In this document: piece after piece, positions 10,455 through 20,739 of the stretch
Position numbering within the stretch: position 1 is the stretch's first letter
How the letters are laid out: each line of letters begins with the position of its first letter
Source: Adiantum capillus-veneris
Lineage: Eukaryota > Streptophyta > Polypodiopsida > Polypodiales > Pteridaceae
Assembly (NCBI GenBank): GCA_014529385.2
Contig: CM043970.1
Coordinates: 49,106,398 to 49,170,397 of the forward strand
Direction of reading: 5' to 3'
Length of the DNA stretch: 64,000 nucleotides
Position numbers and translations under genes: made by a program
The notes under the pieces: model-generated
What the model was told of the DNA's origin: nothing
Database searches by the model: none
What the model saw: only the letters and a program-made list of their open reading frames with translations

Positions 10455-10809
10455 GCTGAAGTATCTATCACATTTCTTTTGGACGTTGTCGCAATATGTG
10501 CATCCTCTTCAAAAGAGAGCTCAACAGGTGCATGGTTATGAGTGGGATGAGGAAGCTCAGGAGGCTTTTGATAGGGTCAAGGAAGTTTTATGTCAGTTGC
10601 CAGCGGTGTGTCCTCCCAATCGAGAGGACGACTTCTATGTGTCTATGACAATGGGCACGGTTGCTATTGGAGCGGTTTTACTGCAAAAGGTAGGGAGAAT
10701 CTACAAACCAATATACTTTGAGAGCAAGGTGATTAGCCGAGGAGAGGCTACCTACACCGAAGTAGAGCAATGGGTGATGGCTTTGGTCTTCTCCACTATG
10801 TTTGCTTAA
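10423..10809 (+). pseudogene. G1 gypsy connection and RNase H start, truncated
   Basis: KLKYLSHFFWTLSQYVHPL and YEWDEEAQEAFDRVK form the tether; DDFYVSMTMGTVAIGAVLLQ and YTEVEQWVMAL are the RNase H start, where the usual first Asp position reads V-S-M. Coding similarity stops at about 10809 and no integrase follows, so G1 is cut off here. The next recognisable coding sequence (10951) is on the other strand and unrelated. Confidence 0.75.
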
Positions 10810-10950
10810 TTTGATGAAAAACCCAATTCAATATATCAAAGTTCTCAGTGGGAACCTGCAAGGATAATTTTGAACTTTTTACAATGCACATTCGAAAGCA
10901 TTCAACTGAAACATGACGATAAATTATCTTAAACGTAACTTCTACAAACC

Positions 10951-12151
10951 TTGAACGTCGCAAGAAGGAAAATGTTGTGCTCAGATTGCACACTAAAGTT
11001 ACGAGGATCATCTGGTCTAGTTCTCGCATCCAGAGCTGTATTCATAAGTGTGATTGTGACTCGCTCAACCTTTGTCTCCTTTACAAGTTCCCACTCATCT
11101 AGCTTGATGACAAACTTTAGGACGTCATTACACTCTTCAACAATGACATCGATGTATGACTGTAGCGCGATGATATCATAAAAAATATTTTTATAATTGT
11201 TATAGACCATTTCTTCTCCTTTTGGCAATCTATATGTTGATTCAATGTGAAAAGGACTTCCTAGCTTTTGAAGCACTTCCTCATTGACTTCCCGTCTTGT
11301 TTTTTGAATAGAGAAAGGGTTTGGAAGAAGGGTGTGCTTGATGCGGAACTTTTTGACCTATTCTTGCATAGACCTGAGTAAGGGGAGTTGGTCTCCTTTA
11401 AAAGGTTGTCAAGTTGTTTAGCAATGATCTTATCATAGTGCTTATCATCCAAGAGGCCAACTACGTTTTTTTTATTCAATATGAGCCCGTAATGGACCGA
11501 GGAGGTGGTTGTGCTATGCTCCACTTCCTTGTCAGGGTGAAGCAAAGATCTATGCAAGCATGTTCGCAGTAAGATATGTGAGAGTTTATGAATATAAACC
11601 TAAGAAGGATAGATGCACTCACTTGATGGTTGGCACTCTTTTCTTAATTCCTTCCGAGCGAACTTTCAAGTCCTCTATGTCTCTTAGTTTTCTTTCTCTT
11701 TGGCGAAGACCTAGCACTAATTTTTTTTCTCTGAGTTGTTGTGTAAGCTCCATGATGGTCTCCTTGTTGCCTTCAACCTGTTGAGCACATTGCAAGACTT
11801 TCTGGTGTAAGCGGACATTCTCAATGTATACAATATCTCTCTCTTGTTGAAAAACGTCATTTCTTGTAGCTAACTGCTTAGTGTAGCCATACAAGCCATG
11901 GTGGCCATCTTTGACATAGTTCACTAAGGATGTGATATCCTTAGAATGTGGAGAGGAGTTTGTGATGGGATGCTTTGGATACATTTTGCCGTCCAGCCAA
12001 AGGTCCACATTTTTCATGTCCTGTGATCTTAAGTTATCCTTCAAAGCTTCAAAAAGCGTATGTTGTTTGTTTTTCTTGCAGAGGGGTTCATACTCTCGTG
12101 AGAGCTCTATGTGCATGTCATATACATCTCTCCTATTCCTCGTATAAGTTC
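10951..12151 (-). CDS. Unrecognised two-exon coiled-coil protein gene, 3' end missing
   Basis: Exon 1 (about 12151-11623) opens after a TGA near 12151; the first ATG is at 12116. It encodes 165 residues rich in Q, E, K and R (ERDIVYIENVRLHQKVLQC, KETIMELTQQLREKK), a likely coiled coil. It ends at a consensus donor (ATCAA/GTGAGT). A 73-base intron (11622-11550) ends TTGCATAG, and exon 2 (from 11549) continues in phase as KSLLHPDKEVEHS. Exon 2 runs to a possible donor AAG/GTTTGT at 10951-10950, but one frame change is needed at about 11340-11370. Its late part includes EEMVYNNYKNIFYDIIAL and LMNTALDARTRPDDPRNF. I do not recognise the family. Phase-consistent splicing argues for a host gene, while the frame change and lost downstream exons argue that this copy is damaged. 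Confidence 0.5.
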
Positions 12152-13068
12152 AATTGAATATCACACGTGTGAGAGAGAACGCAAGAGGGAATGGGGGGAA
12201 GAAGGAGGCAAGGAAACAGAGCTTAGTTTTCAAAATTGCAGAAGACTCAGATATTCAACATTGAATTCAATAGCTACCGTGCACACTGAAGTGTTATCAT
12301 GATTGGAATGCTTTTTGGGTTTTTTTAATAAACATACCTTTCATGAATAAGATATCCAAATTTTAGAAAACGGGTATGAAAAAGAGTTAAAATGAATTTT
12401 CTATTATCTCTCTCTACGTTGACATGGCATTTCTTACAAGGCCCAATTTGAGTCCAAACCTTTCCTAATGAATGGAATGAACTGGACACTTTCAGAAAGC
12501 TCTTCTTGGTTGGTAGTTAGAGTTAGTTCAGATCAGACAAGAAACTTCAGATTAGACTTACCAAAGACAAAATTGGAACTGAAAGAAGAGTGACATTGAG
12601 AGTGAGAACTAAAACTGGATTTGTATTATTCATACCGGAAAGTTGTATACAAATGAAGTCAGGGTAACAAGCTTCTAGCTAAATGAGAGTTACAACGTAC
12701 AAACAAGCTTCTAGCTAAATGAGAGTTACAAAGTACAAACAAGCTTCTAGCTAAATGAGAGTTACAATGAAAGGTGGCTACAAATGTGTAATGATATTAG
12801 ACTTAGGATTGGGACCTCAAGGATTAGATCCCTGAAAGTGAAGTAATGGGTCCTATTTATAGGCCTTCGATTGGGCTCTGACTGGCTATGCACTATATTA
12901 ATTACTGTGGTACCTGTGCGTAGTTTATTGATTCTAGAAGCTTTCAGTCCAATCATCCGTCAACCGCCTGCTAAAGACCATTCCCATTGATTACAGCCTC
13001 TCTCAACAAGCCTACTCATTTTGATATTTTATTGGGGAGTTCACTCAAAGTTATGTATAATAGCACGT
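12152..13068. other. No gene recognised; possible minus-strand solo LTR
   Basis: AT-rich, with a TATA-like TATAAATAGG on the minus strand (about 12855-12846) and a polyadenylation-like tail region. This is the look of an LTR, but no terminal repeat pair or target duplication was found. Confidence 0.3.
12665..12772. repeat. 36-bp tandem repeat, three copies
   Basis: AAGCTTCTAGCTAAATGAGA recurs at a strict 36-bp spacing (GCTT at 12671, 12707 and 12743) with nearly identical spacers. Confidence 0.95.
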
Positions 13069-13908
13069 TGTCGGAGTGCACGTCTCTCCAGGAACGATCG
13101 AAAAAATGTCAGGCTTCTAGTTGTAGACGGAGAAGTAGTCGAGATGCAAACCGAGGGAAACCACTGTAGTTAAGGTTGATTTAGTGTTAATAAGACAATA
13201 TAAAGATGATTAGAGAGAATTGCACGAGAATATCGCTGATCGAAACAGAGTTGATGGGGTTAAAATCCAACTTAGAAAAGATAGTATCACTTAATTGAGG
13301 CTAGCAATCAGAAGATGTTTCCATTAATCAGATATATGCAAGCCTTGATACAAATCAGTTGCATACGCCAATGTCGGTATGCTTGTTTATTTTAAATCCC
13401 CTATTTAGATATCCCAAAGTTAATGGCTAAAGTCAAACTTTAAAAAGATATTAACACTTAATTAAGACAGGCAATCAGAAGATATTTCCATTAATCAAAT
13501 ATCTGGAACCCTTGATACAAATCGGTTGCATATGCCAACGTCGGTATGTCTATTGATTTGAAATCCCCTATTCAGATATCCCAAACCCCATGGAAACAAC
13601 CCACAATCTGCCAGATAAACTTCAACCTCCTAAGACATGCTCGTACAGTTCTTCTTCTTTCACTTTCGTCAGCTCTTCTCCCCAGAATCTTCGCTCCCCA
13701 AACTGTCCCAAAAAAAATGCCCCTTAAGGCGCGTCCGACACCCTATTTTTAGCCCCCATCTTTATTTAGCTTTTGTATGATGTGTGTAATCCCCGCTTTT
13801 CCCTATTTTTTGGACCCTTCTCACGTGCATCGTCCTTTTTTTAATATTTTTTTAGATGCTATTCTTAGCTTTCCTTAAGCTCCACGGCTCAATGTTTGTA
13901 TTGGTCTA
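13069..13908. repeat. Repeat A: probable LTR, direct copy of repeat B
   Basis: Starts TGTCGGAGTGCACG and matches 22672-24830 over its length: the shared GAGAAGTAGTCGAGATGCAA block, two internal subrepeats, and an end near CTTAAGCTCCACG. Two homologous subunits lie inside (13262-13427 and 13428-13590, sharing CAATCAGAAGATRTTTCCAT). With repeat B it brackets a decayed gag-like ORF, so A and B are best read as the LTRs of one old element. The outer boundary beyond 13908 is unclear. Confidence 0.65.
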
Positions 13909-14060
13909 GTACTTGTAACACTAGTATTGGTACCACTAGTACTAGTAACACCGGTACTGGTAACAGTAGTACTAGTAACACTGGTACTCGTAGTACTCGC
14001 CAGGTATAACTGGTACTGGTAACACTGGTACTAGTACCACTGGTAATCGTAGTACTACTG
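13906..14060. repeat. Degenerate ACTAGTAACA/GGTACTGGTA minisatellite
   Basis: Short units such as ACTAGTAACAC and GGTACTGGTAAC repeat irregularly. Related TACTGGTATGA units follow repeat B at 24850-25160. Confidence 0.8.
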
Positions 14061-14214
14061 ACATTGTCCATAAGTTTAGAAAAACCTTGAATTTGTATGC
14101 ATATTTGCATTTTTCACCCCGTGCCCGCAAAGCGGCACGACATCCACCCCCTCTAAACTTGCATATCCTCTGGTATGTGCCAACCATTATTACAAACTGC
14201 AAGGAAAAACTTTT

Positions 14215-14337
14215 TGAAAGGGTGGTGGTAATGTGTGTGCTAGTCTCCACCCAACCGTGCTATCTTATAGCCTCCCCCTAGCGTACACACTATTCGGCCA
14301 TGCCGGTGGCCTTGCCCATAGGACCCATGTCCTTACA
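14215..14337 (-). repeat. 3' LTR of chromovirus G2 (123 bp)
   Basis: TGAAAGGGTGGTGG to CATGTCCTTACA in plus coordinates. It matches 20527-20649 with about 7 substitutions in 123 bases by eye. The element is on the minus strand. The flanking bases CTTTT (14210-14214) and CTTGT (20650-20654) match at four of five positions, a plausible target duplication. Confidence 0.92.
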
Positions 14338-14356
14338 TTACCCCCCCCCCCCTGGA
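14338..14356 (-). other. G2 polypurine tract
   Basis: The minus strand reads CAGGGGGGGGGGGGTAA immediately before the LTR start TGTAAGG. It overlaps the last codons of the polyprotein (DSPGGGG). Confidence 0.9.
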
Positions 14357-14562
14357 GAATCATTTTTGTCCTCAAAAACGAACGTAGAAAAATGTTCCTT
14401 AATTGCGGAGACATTCTCCCATGTAGAACCTTCTTCAGGTCTATCTAGCCATTTTACCAACACCTGTCGTCTGACATGATGTCTAGTGCGAAGCTCATGA
14501 GAATCCAATATCTTTTTGGGCTCATGAGGAATACTTGGCGGTTCGATAAGGTCAACTAACAC
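14338..14562 (-). pseudogene. G2 chromodomain at the C terminus of integrase
   Basis: PKKILDSHELRTRHHVRRQ and VLVKWLDRPEEGSTWENV form a chromodomain with the aromatic VKWL and STWE positions expected of chromoviruses. Chromodomains of this group bind modified histone tails and steer integration into heterochromatin; that role is family knowledge and is not shown here. The domain is complete and runs into the polypurine tract. Confidence 0.85.
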
Positions 14563-14595
14563 ACCTGTGCCAACAACATTATCATTCTGTCCTAG

Positions 14596-16651
14596 CTATT
14601 TTCGTAAACAACTAACATGAAAAACAGGATGAACTCGTGAGTGCTCTGGAAGAGCTAACTTATAGGCCACTTGACCTATACGTTTGAGAATGGTAAACGG
14701 TCCACAATAGCGTGGTGAAAGTTTAGCAACTTTTTCCGTCTTCAGAATTTTTGAATGCTCCGGAATTTTGAGGAAAACCTTGTCTCCTTCTTCAAAAGTA
14801 GCAAGACGACGTTGCTCATCTGCGTACTTCTTATATCGATCTTGAGCTTGCTTAACATTCTGTCGAGCAACTTGAAGAATGTCAAAATGGTCTTGGAGAA
14901 AATACTTCGCTTGTTGTATCTTCTCCTTAGCCAACCCCACCGTAAATGGGTGATCTAGGTTGAAATCCATATAAAAGCCTAAATGGACTAAAACCTATAG
15001 TCACATGCTTTAAACTATTATAAGAAAATTCCAATATAGGTAAGTAGTCTTCCCAATTGGTTTGCTTCTTGCTAACGTACGCTCGTAGCATATCCTATAG
15101 CACTTGATTAACTCTTTCGGTTTGACCATCCGTTTCTGGATGATCAGACATACTTAGATTAAGTTTAGTTTCCAACTTTTGGAACACAGCTCTCCAGAAG
15201 TGATTATTGAACTTTGGATCTCTATCACTAATGATACTATCTGGAAGACCGTAGAGTTTCTATATATGCTCTACAAATAGCCGTACTAATTCCGGTGTCT
15301 TAACCATAGTCTTAGTGGGAATGAATCGACCCATCTCTATGAGACAGTCTACAATTACCCAAATGGCATCATGGCCACAATTTGTAGTAGGTAGTCCTAA
15401 TACAAAATCCATAGAGATACTCTCCCACTTACCTTGTGGAATCTCTAAAGGATGTAAAAGGCCACCTACCTTGAGAGGCTCTTCCTTATTAACTTGGCAT
15501 TGTTGGCAGTTTAGTATGTACTCTTGAACATCATAATGTAAGCCCGACCAATAAAAGTGCCGTCAAACTAAGGCATACGTCTTACGAATACCTGGATGAC
15601 CAGCACTTGGACTATCATGACACTCAAATAAGATTTGGCGCCTAGTGTCTGAGTCCTTTGGCACACATACTCTACCCTTATAGGACTAAACCCTGTAGTC
15701 ACATGCTTTGAACTATTATAAGAAAATTCCAATATAGGCAAGTAGTCTTCCCAATTGGTTTGCTTCCTGCTAGCGTACGCTCGTAGCATATCCTCTAGCA
15801 CTTGATTAACTCTTTCGATTTGACCATCCATTTCCGGATGATCAGCCGTACTTAGATTAAGTTTAGTTTCCAACTTTGGAACACAACTCTCCAGAAGTGA
15901 TTATCAAACTTTCGATCTCTATCACTAATGATACTAGCTGGAAGACCGTAGAGTTTATATATATGCTCTACAAATAGCCGTGCTAATTGCGGTGTCTTAT
16001 TTGTAGTCTACAGTTAGTGGGAATGAATTGACCCATCTTTGTGAGACGGTCTACAATTACCCAAATGGCATCATGGCCACGATTTGTAGCAGGTAGTCCT
16101 ACTACAAAATCCATAGAGATACTCTCCCACTTCCCTTGTGGAATCTCTAAAGGATGTAAAAGACCACCTACCTTGAGGCTCTCTGCCTTATTAACTTGAC
16201 ACTGTTGGCTGTTTAGTACGTACTCTTGAACATCATGATGTAAGCCCGGCCAATAAAATTTCCGTCAAACTAAGGCATACGTCTTACGAATACTTGGATG
16301 ACCAGCACTTGGACTATCATGACACTCAAATAAGATTTGGCGCCTAGTGTCTGAGTCCTTTGGCACACATACTCTACCCTTGTGGAGTAAGTAGCCATCA
16401 TCAATGGAAAAACTATTCCATCGCTTAAGCTCTTCCTGAGTAGGGGTGGAGCTCTGTGTGTTGGAGTTTCTATCTACGCGTGCAGAGACATGTTGATCTG
16501 AATCTTCAAAGACATGTGAGTGTGAGGGATCCCTTTTTAAAACTGCACTCCACACTTTAGCATATGATTGATTGTGTGCACACTTGCCATGTAATGACTC
16601 CAAAAATCCACTCTTTAGTTCCGTGAAAGCAAGTGAATTAATCTGAGGCAT
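14596..16651 (-). pseudogene. G2 gypsy integrase, disrupted by an internal tandem duplication
   Basis: Zinc-binding region with HKGRVCVPKDS and ECHDSPSAGHPSIR (about 16400-16270), then core fragments including an HDAIWVIVDRLTKM-like segment and DHPEMDGQIERVNQV (the E of DDE, about 15830), SFSYNSS-like ending, and a C-terminal domain (14970-14596) with [17 protein letters not shown] and [15 protein letters not shown] (GPY/F module). The core is present twice because a segment of about 0.7 kb is tandemly duplicated (14985-15683 and 15684-16382). Integration activity is therefore unlikely. Confidence 0.82.
14985..16382. repeat. Tandem duplication of about 0.7 kb in G2 integrase
   Basis: TAGTCACATGCTTT occurs at 14998 and 15696, and CGTCAAACTAAGGCATACG at 15561 and 16263. 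The spacing is about 698-702 bp through the whole unit, with small differences between copies. Confidence 0.93.
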
Positions 16652-16659
16652 CTGACTTA

Positions 16660-17179
16660 GTGCATCTGCTACTACATTATATCACCCCTTGCGATATTGT
16701 AGCTTACAATCATAATCTTGAAGGATTTCTTCCCATCTAGCTTTACGGCCCTTCAAGTCTGTTTGAGTAGTAAACCATTTGATACTCTCATGGTCAAAAA
16801 CTACTTCAAACTCAGCACCATATAAATAGTTTCGCCACTTTCGTAAAGCGTGAATTATGGCATAGAGCTCTCTCTCATAGATAGAATAATTATGTTGAGC
16901 TCTATCTAACTTTTTACTTTCAAAGGCTATAGGTCTTCCCTCCTAGAAAAGTACCGCACCAATTGCTTTATCACTAGCATCAATCTCTACCACAAACGGC
17001 TTAAGTGGGTCAACAATTGCTAGGATGGGAGCAGTGGCTATAGCTACCTTAAGTTGTTCAAAACTCCGTTTTTGGGCTTCTTCCCAAGAAAAGGCCTTAC
17101 CTTTTGCTTTAATTTGTTCCATAATAGGAACATTGATTTTGGCATAGTCATGGATATAATGTCGATAAAATCCAGCCAT
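16660..17179 (-). pseudogene. G2 RNase H region
   Basis: MAGFYRHYIHDYAKI is the RT connection region; FVVEIDASDKAIGAVLF holds the first RNase H Asp. The rest (16930-16680) continues past a stop with the ERELYAIIHAL-like and HESIKWFTTQTDLKG-like segments of Ty3 RNase H. Confidence 0.78.
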
Positions 17180-17224
17180 GCCTAAAAATATTTGAAGCTC
17201 CTCAACCGTGTTGGGATGTGGCCA

Positions 17225-17902
17225 TCAAAGAATGGTAGTGACCTTATTAGTGTCCATCTTGATGTCAGAATAAGAGATCACATGACCGAGGTAATGTATC
17301 TCTGTTTTAAAGAAATCACACTTGCTTTGCTTAGCATACAACACATGAGCTCGTAGTTGTTCAAACACTAATCGTAAGTATTCTATGTGCTTATCTTCAG
17401 TCTTGCTGTAAATGAGAATGTCATCAAGGAAAACCACAAAAAAAATTATAAGATAGGGACGTAAGACACTATCCATGAGTGTCATAAATGTAGCTGGAGC
17501 ATTGGTCAGACCAAAAGGCATAACCAAACATTCAAAATGCTCGAACCGTGTTCTAAAGGTAGTTTTGGAGATAACTTGTAAAAGGATATGCACCTGGTGG
17601 TATCTTGAACGAATATCTATCTTTGTATAGTATCTTGCCCCATGGAGTTGATCAAACAACTCATCTACTCTTGGCAGAGGATACTTGTTCTTGATGGTTA
17701 TGGAATTTAATCCGCGATAATCTACACACATGCACATAGTACCATATTTCTTTTTTACCAATGGAATTGGTGATTCCCAAGGCAAAGTGCTAGGTCTAAT
17801 GAAACCACGGGTGAGGTAGTCAGCCAACTGACTCTCAACCTCCTTGGCTTCTTTAGCACTCATACGATAAGGTGGTTTACTCACCGGTTTAGTGCTTGGC
17901 AA
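17225..17902 (-). pseudogene. G2 gypsy reverse transcriptase
   Basis: Nearly complete Ty3 RT. N-terminal [18 protein letters not shown], then [49 protein letters not shown] (first Asp), [15 protein letters not shown] and [13 protein letters not shown] (catalytic DD retained in the FLDD form), ending with [10 protein letters not shown]. The frame is open for 225 codons. Confidence 0.9.
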
Positions 17903-17917
17903 GACATCTATGCCATG

Positions 17918-18906
17918 TTACACATCACGTGTAGGGGGTAAACCCGGTGGTAAATCACTTGAGAACACATCACTATACTCCGTGAGTAAGTGAGTCAGCT
18001 TTTGCCGTGCAAAAGGAGAAAGAAAACTAGAGTTATGCTGGGATGGAGAATCTTGTAATTCCTGTAATGTTTGTATTACAACAGTTTCACGTTGCTCTAT
18101 AGAATTAAAATTGAGGACACTTTTCTCTTTAGATTTGTTAACACTTTGTTTATCATTAGAATTCATTGCACTTTGCATACCATTACTAGAATTCATCGCA
18201 CTTTTCTCTTGAGAATTCACAAGACTTGGAAACAAGCAGTAACACAAAAAGACTTCATCTATTAAATCTACTTTCTGCAAAATAGAAAGCTCGATTGTAC
18301 ATATAAGAGGTGAATATGGTATATTTTTCTCACCAAGCAAAATCACATGTTTAACATTGGCCATAAAGGATAAGGAGTTGTGTTCATAACTAGTGTGCAA
18401 TGTGTTTTCTAAACCATGCAGCCACTTCCATCCTAAAACTACATCAGCATGGTCCATGTTCATAACTTGGAAGTCAAGGGTCATCGTATGATCTTGACAA
18501 TAAGCTCAACCCCTTGAACTACCGTGTCCCATACTTCTTTATCATTCCCAGACATCTGCTCCACCACATACTTGTGAGAACAGGGAGCCTGTGTAAGCTT
18601 CAATTTCTTGACTAGCTTATAGTCCAAGAAGTTATGAGTTGCACCATCATCCACTAAAATACAAACACGTTGTTTGTTAATAGTGCCATGCATGCGAATC
18701 AAATCATGGGGGCCAAAGGTGGGCTGCCACATTGAAGCAAGCACACAACACTTGTGCTTTTCTTCCATATGAAGAACCTCTACAACACAATATTTAGGAG
18801 ATGAATCTAATGTGAGGCGTTGCACCGTGTGCATGGCCTTTTCTTTGCCTTGCAAAAGAGGAAAATATTTCTTGTTATGTTGGTCCGAAAGACATTTAAA
18901 ACACAA
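17918..18906 (-). pseudogene. G2 zinc knuckle, protease and RT linker
   Basis: CFKCLSDQHNKKYFP at about 18905 is a zinc knuckle with the last Cys changed to Phe. RVCILVDDGATHNFLD (about 18665) is the retropepsin site in the D-D-G-A form. A frame junction at 18481-18484 leads into DFQVMNMDHADVVLGWKWL, the usual end of gypsy protease, then a low-complexity serine/asparagine linker (QSAMNSNDKQSVNKS) and LLTEYSDVFSSDLPPGLPP, the classic lead-in to gypsy RT. Confidence 0.82.
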
Positions 18907-19938
18907 ATTGTGTTTCTTTGCACGCTCAAAATCGGCAATGTTGAGGAACGTGTGGGAGATCTACCTCTCCATTGGCTCTTAGCCATATTGCTCTTAGAAA
19001 AAGTATTCTTAGAGTAGGGAACATTTCCTTTCCTCTCTTGGTCATCATCATATCTTTGGGCATGACTGATGGCTTCTTCCAAAGTTTTTGGATATTGGAT
19101 CTTGATGTGAAGACGATAGTCTTTGTCAAAACCCCTATTAAAACCCCGTATCTTTTGAAATTCATCTAGACCTTCTAGTTTTAATATGATCTTCCGATAG
19201 TTCAAAAGGTACTGTGTGAGAGAGATTTTTAGACATGTGGCATGCATCCCATGCTAACCAATTCTTATCTTCTTCATTGGAGTCCAAAAACTCTATGGAC
19301 AAAGAAGCTTGAAACACAACCCAAGACGAAGGACGAGCATCTATTAGAAATGTCATCCACCACTTATAGGCCTTGCCTTTAAGAGATAGACTTGTTTCCA
19401 CATCCGTATTTATATTCGGGGTGTATCTCAATCTATGAATATCACTCCATTTGTGTAAGAACGTATTGACTGCATCCTTGTTGCGATCACGCTCTTCCCC
19501 GTGAAACTCAGGAATGGTGATATTCTTAAGTAATGCATTGCTACCTTCTGTATCTTCTGAAACACTTGTCTCTTGGACTCCTTGAGTCGTGCGAGCTTGG
19601 TTCCCTTGAATCGTGCCACTTGTGGCTCCTTGAGTCATCTGTGAATTCATAAATTTTACAAGTAACTTTGTAAGACTGGTAACATAGAGGTTGCATTCAA
19701 GTACGCTTTGGCGATTTTCCAAAGTCTTGATAGCAGCCATATCTACAAGGCCATGATCTCCTAGATCATTTCCATCATGCATATTAGTGTCAACCGCACC
19801 CGTGGCTTGTACCTTGTGAAATTGAAGTCTTTGTGTTTTGTATGCTCCGTGATTTGTGTCGCATGCGAACCTTGCCTTGCGAGAATTGGAGTGCTTTACG
19901 TGTCGTTCGTTGTAAGAACACCTTTGTTGCCTTTTCAC
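18907..19938 (-). pseudogene. G2 gypsy gag
   Basis: KNITIPEFHGEERDRNKDAV, NTFLHKWSDIHRLR, SLKGKAYKWWMTFL and WVVFQASLSIEFLDS form the retrotransposon gag domain. After a frame change near 19230 come LEGLDEFQKIRGFNRGFDKD and PKTLEEAISHAQRYDDD. The N terminus includes a Q/T-rich tract (TTQGVQETSVSED). The start is uncertain; the frame opens at 19938. It sits directly upstream of the zinc knuckle and protease, as expected. Confidence 0.8.
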
Positions 19939-20513
19939 AAAAACTCATCATTTTTGTGAAGGCGTTTGCTCACTTTGAAGCTACCTCCTTGAGGAAAAAA
20001 GAATTTTTGGAGGAAAACTTGCCTTCCTCCAAGAATTGGAAAGGAAGGGTGAAGCTACTTCCTTGAAGTTTGAAGCTTTCCCTTTCCTTCTAGTTTTTCT
20101 TTCAACACAAGTATGTTATCTTTCCTTGTTCTACACAACTTGTTCTACACAACAAGGGTCAATAGCTTGATGGTAAAGTGTTGGCCTCTTACCCTCATGG
20201 GGTGGGTTCAACCCTCCTTCATGCAAGGGTTAAGTGGGCCTTCCTACACGCGCAACCAACGGCGCCAACGAAAGCCTTCGGAGCCTTGGTATCGTCGATT
20301 TTGCCTTGGTCGCTTGCCTAGGTCGCCCGTTGTGGAGGGCGTAGATGGTGTGGTGGCGGTTGGATATTGTTGTCTGTCTACGCCCTTGCCCACAGGAAAA
20401 TGTCCCTTTCTTCCTTTTGCTGCACAGCGGAGATGTCGCTATCTGTGAAACGTGGGAGAGAAGCAGCGTGTCGCATGCACATGCAACACGCCTTTTTCCT
20501 TCTCCCAAAAATA
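19939..20513 (-). other. G2 leader between primer binding site and gag
   Basis: About 0.57 kb with no convincing coding frame. It carries a tRNA-like stretch on the plus strand (20155-20226). Confidence 0.5.
20155..20226 (+). ncRNA. tRNA-like sequence, possible SINE head
   Basis: TAGCTTGATGGTAAAG resembles a pol III A box, and GGGTTCAACCC about 40 bases later matches a B box. The spacing and a TTACCCT loop look tRNA-like, but the acceptor stem pairs poorly and no CCA end or clear anticodon stem is seen. It could be a tRNA-derived SINE remnant or a relic. Confidence 0.35.
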
Positions 20514-20526
20514 GCTCTGATACCAG
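20514..20526 (-). other. G2 primer binding site
   Basis: The minus strand reads CTTTCA (LTR end), then CTGGTATCAGAGCT, matching the 3' end of initiator Met tRNA. Confidence 0.9.
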
Positions 20527-20649
20527 TGAAAGGGTGATGGTAATGTGTGTGCTAGTCTCCACCCAACTGTGCTATCTTATAGCCTCCCCCTAGCGTACAC
20601 ATTGTCTGGCCGTGCCGGTGGCCTTGCCCATAGGACCCATGTCCTTACA
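20527..20649 (-). repeat. 5' LTR of chromovirus G2 (123 bp)
   Basis: Direct match to 14215-14337 with the same TG...CA ends. It is unusually short for a full-length coding LTR element. Confidence 0.92.
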
Positions 20650-20739
20650 CTTGTATACAAATAAGCACTACCCCACTGTGAACAAGCTTTGAAATTTTTT
20701 CCAACCTGTTGGCTTATTTGAATATTCTCTCCTTCATGA

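Noticed and set aside
12419-12962. Solo LTR with TGACA...CGTCA ends
   Set aside because: No matching target duplication and no second copy in the window; left as a weak possibility only.
20155-20226. Functional tRNA gene
   Set aside because: The acceptor stem pairs poorly and the anticodon arm is unclear; only the internal promoter boxes look convincing.
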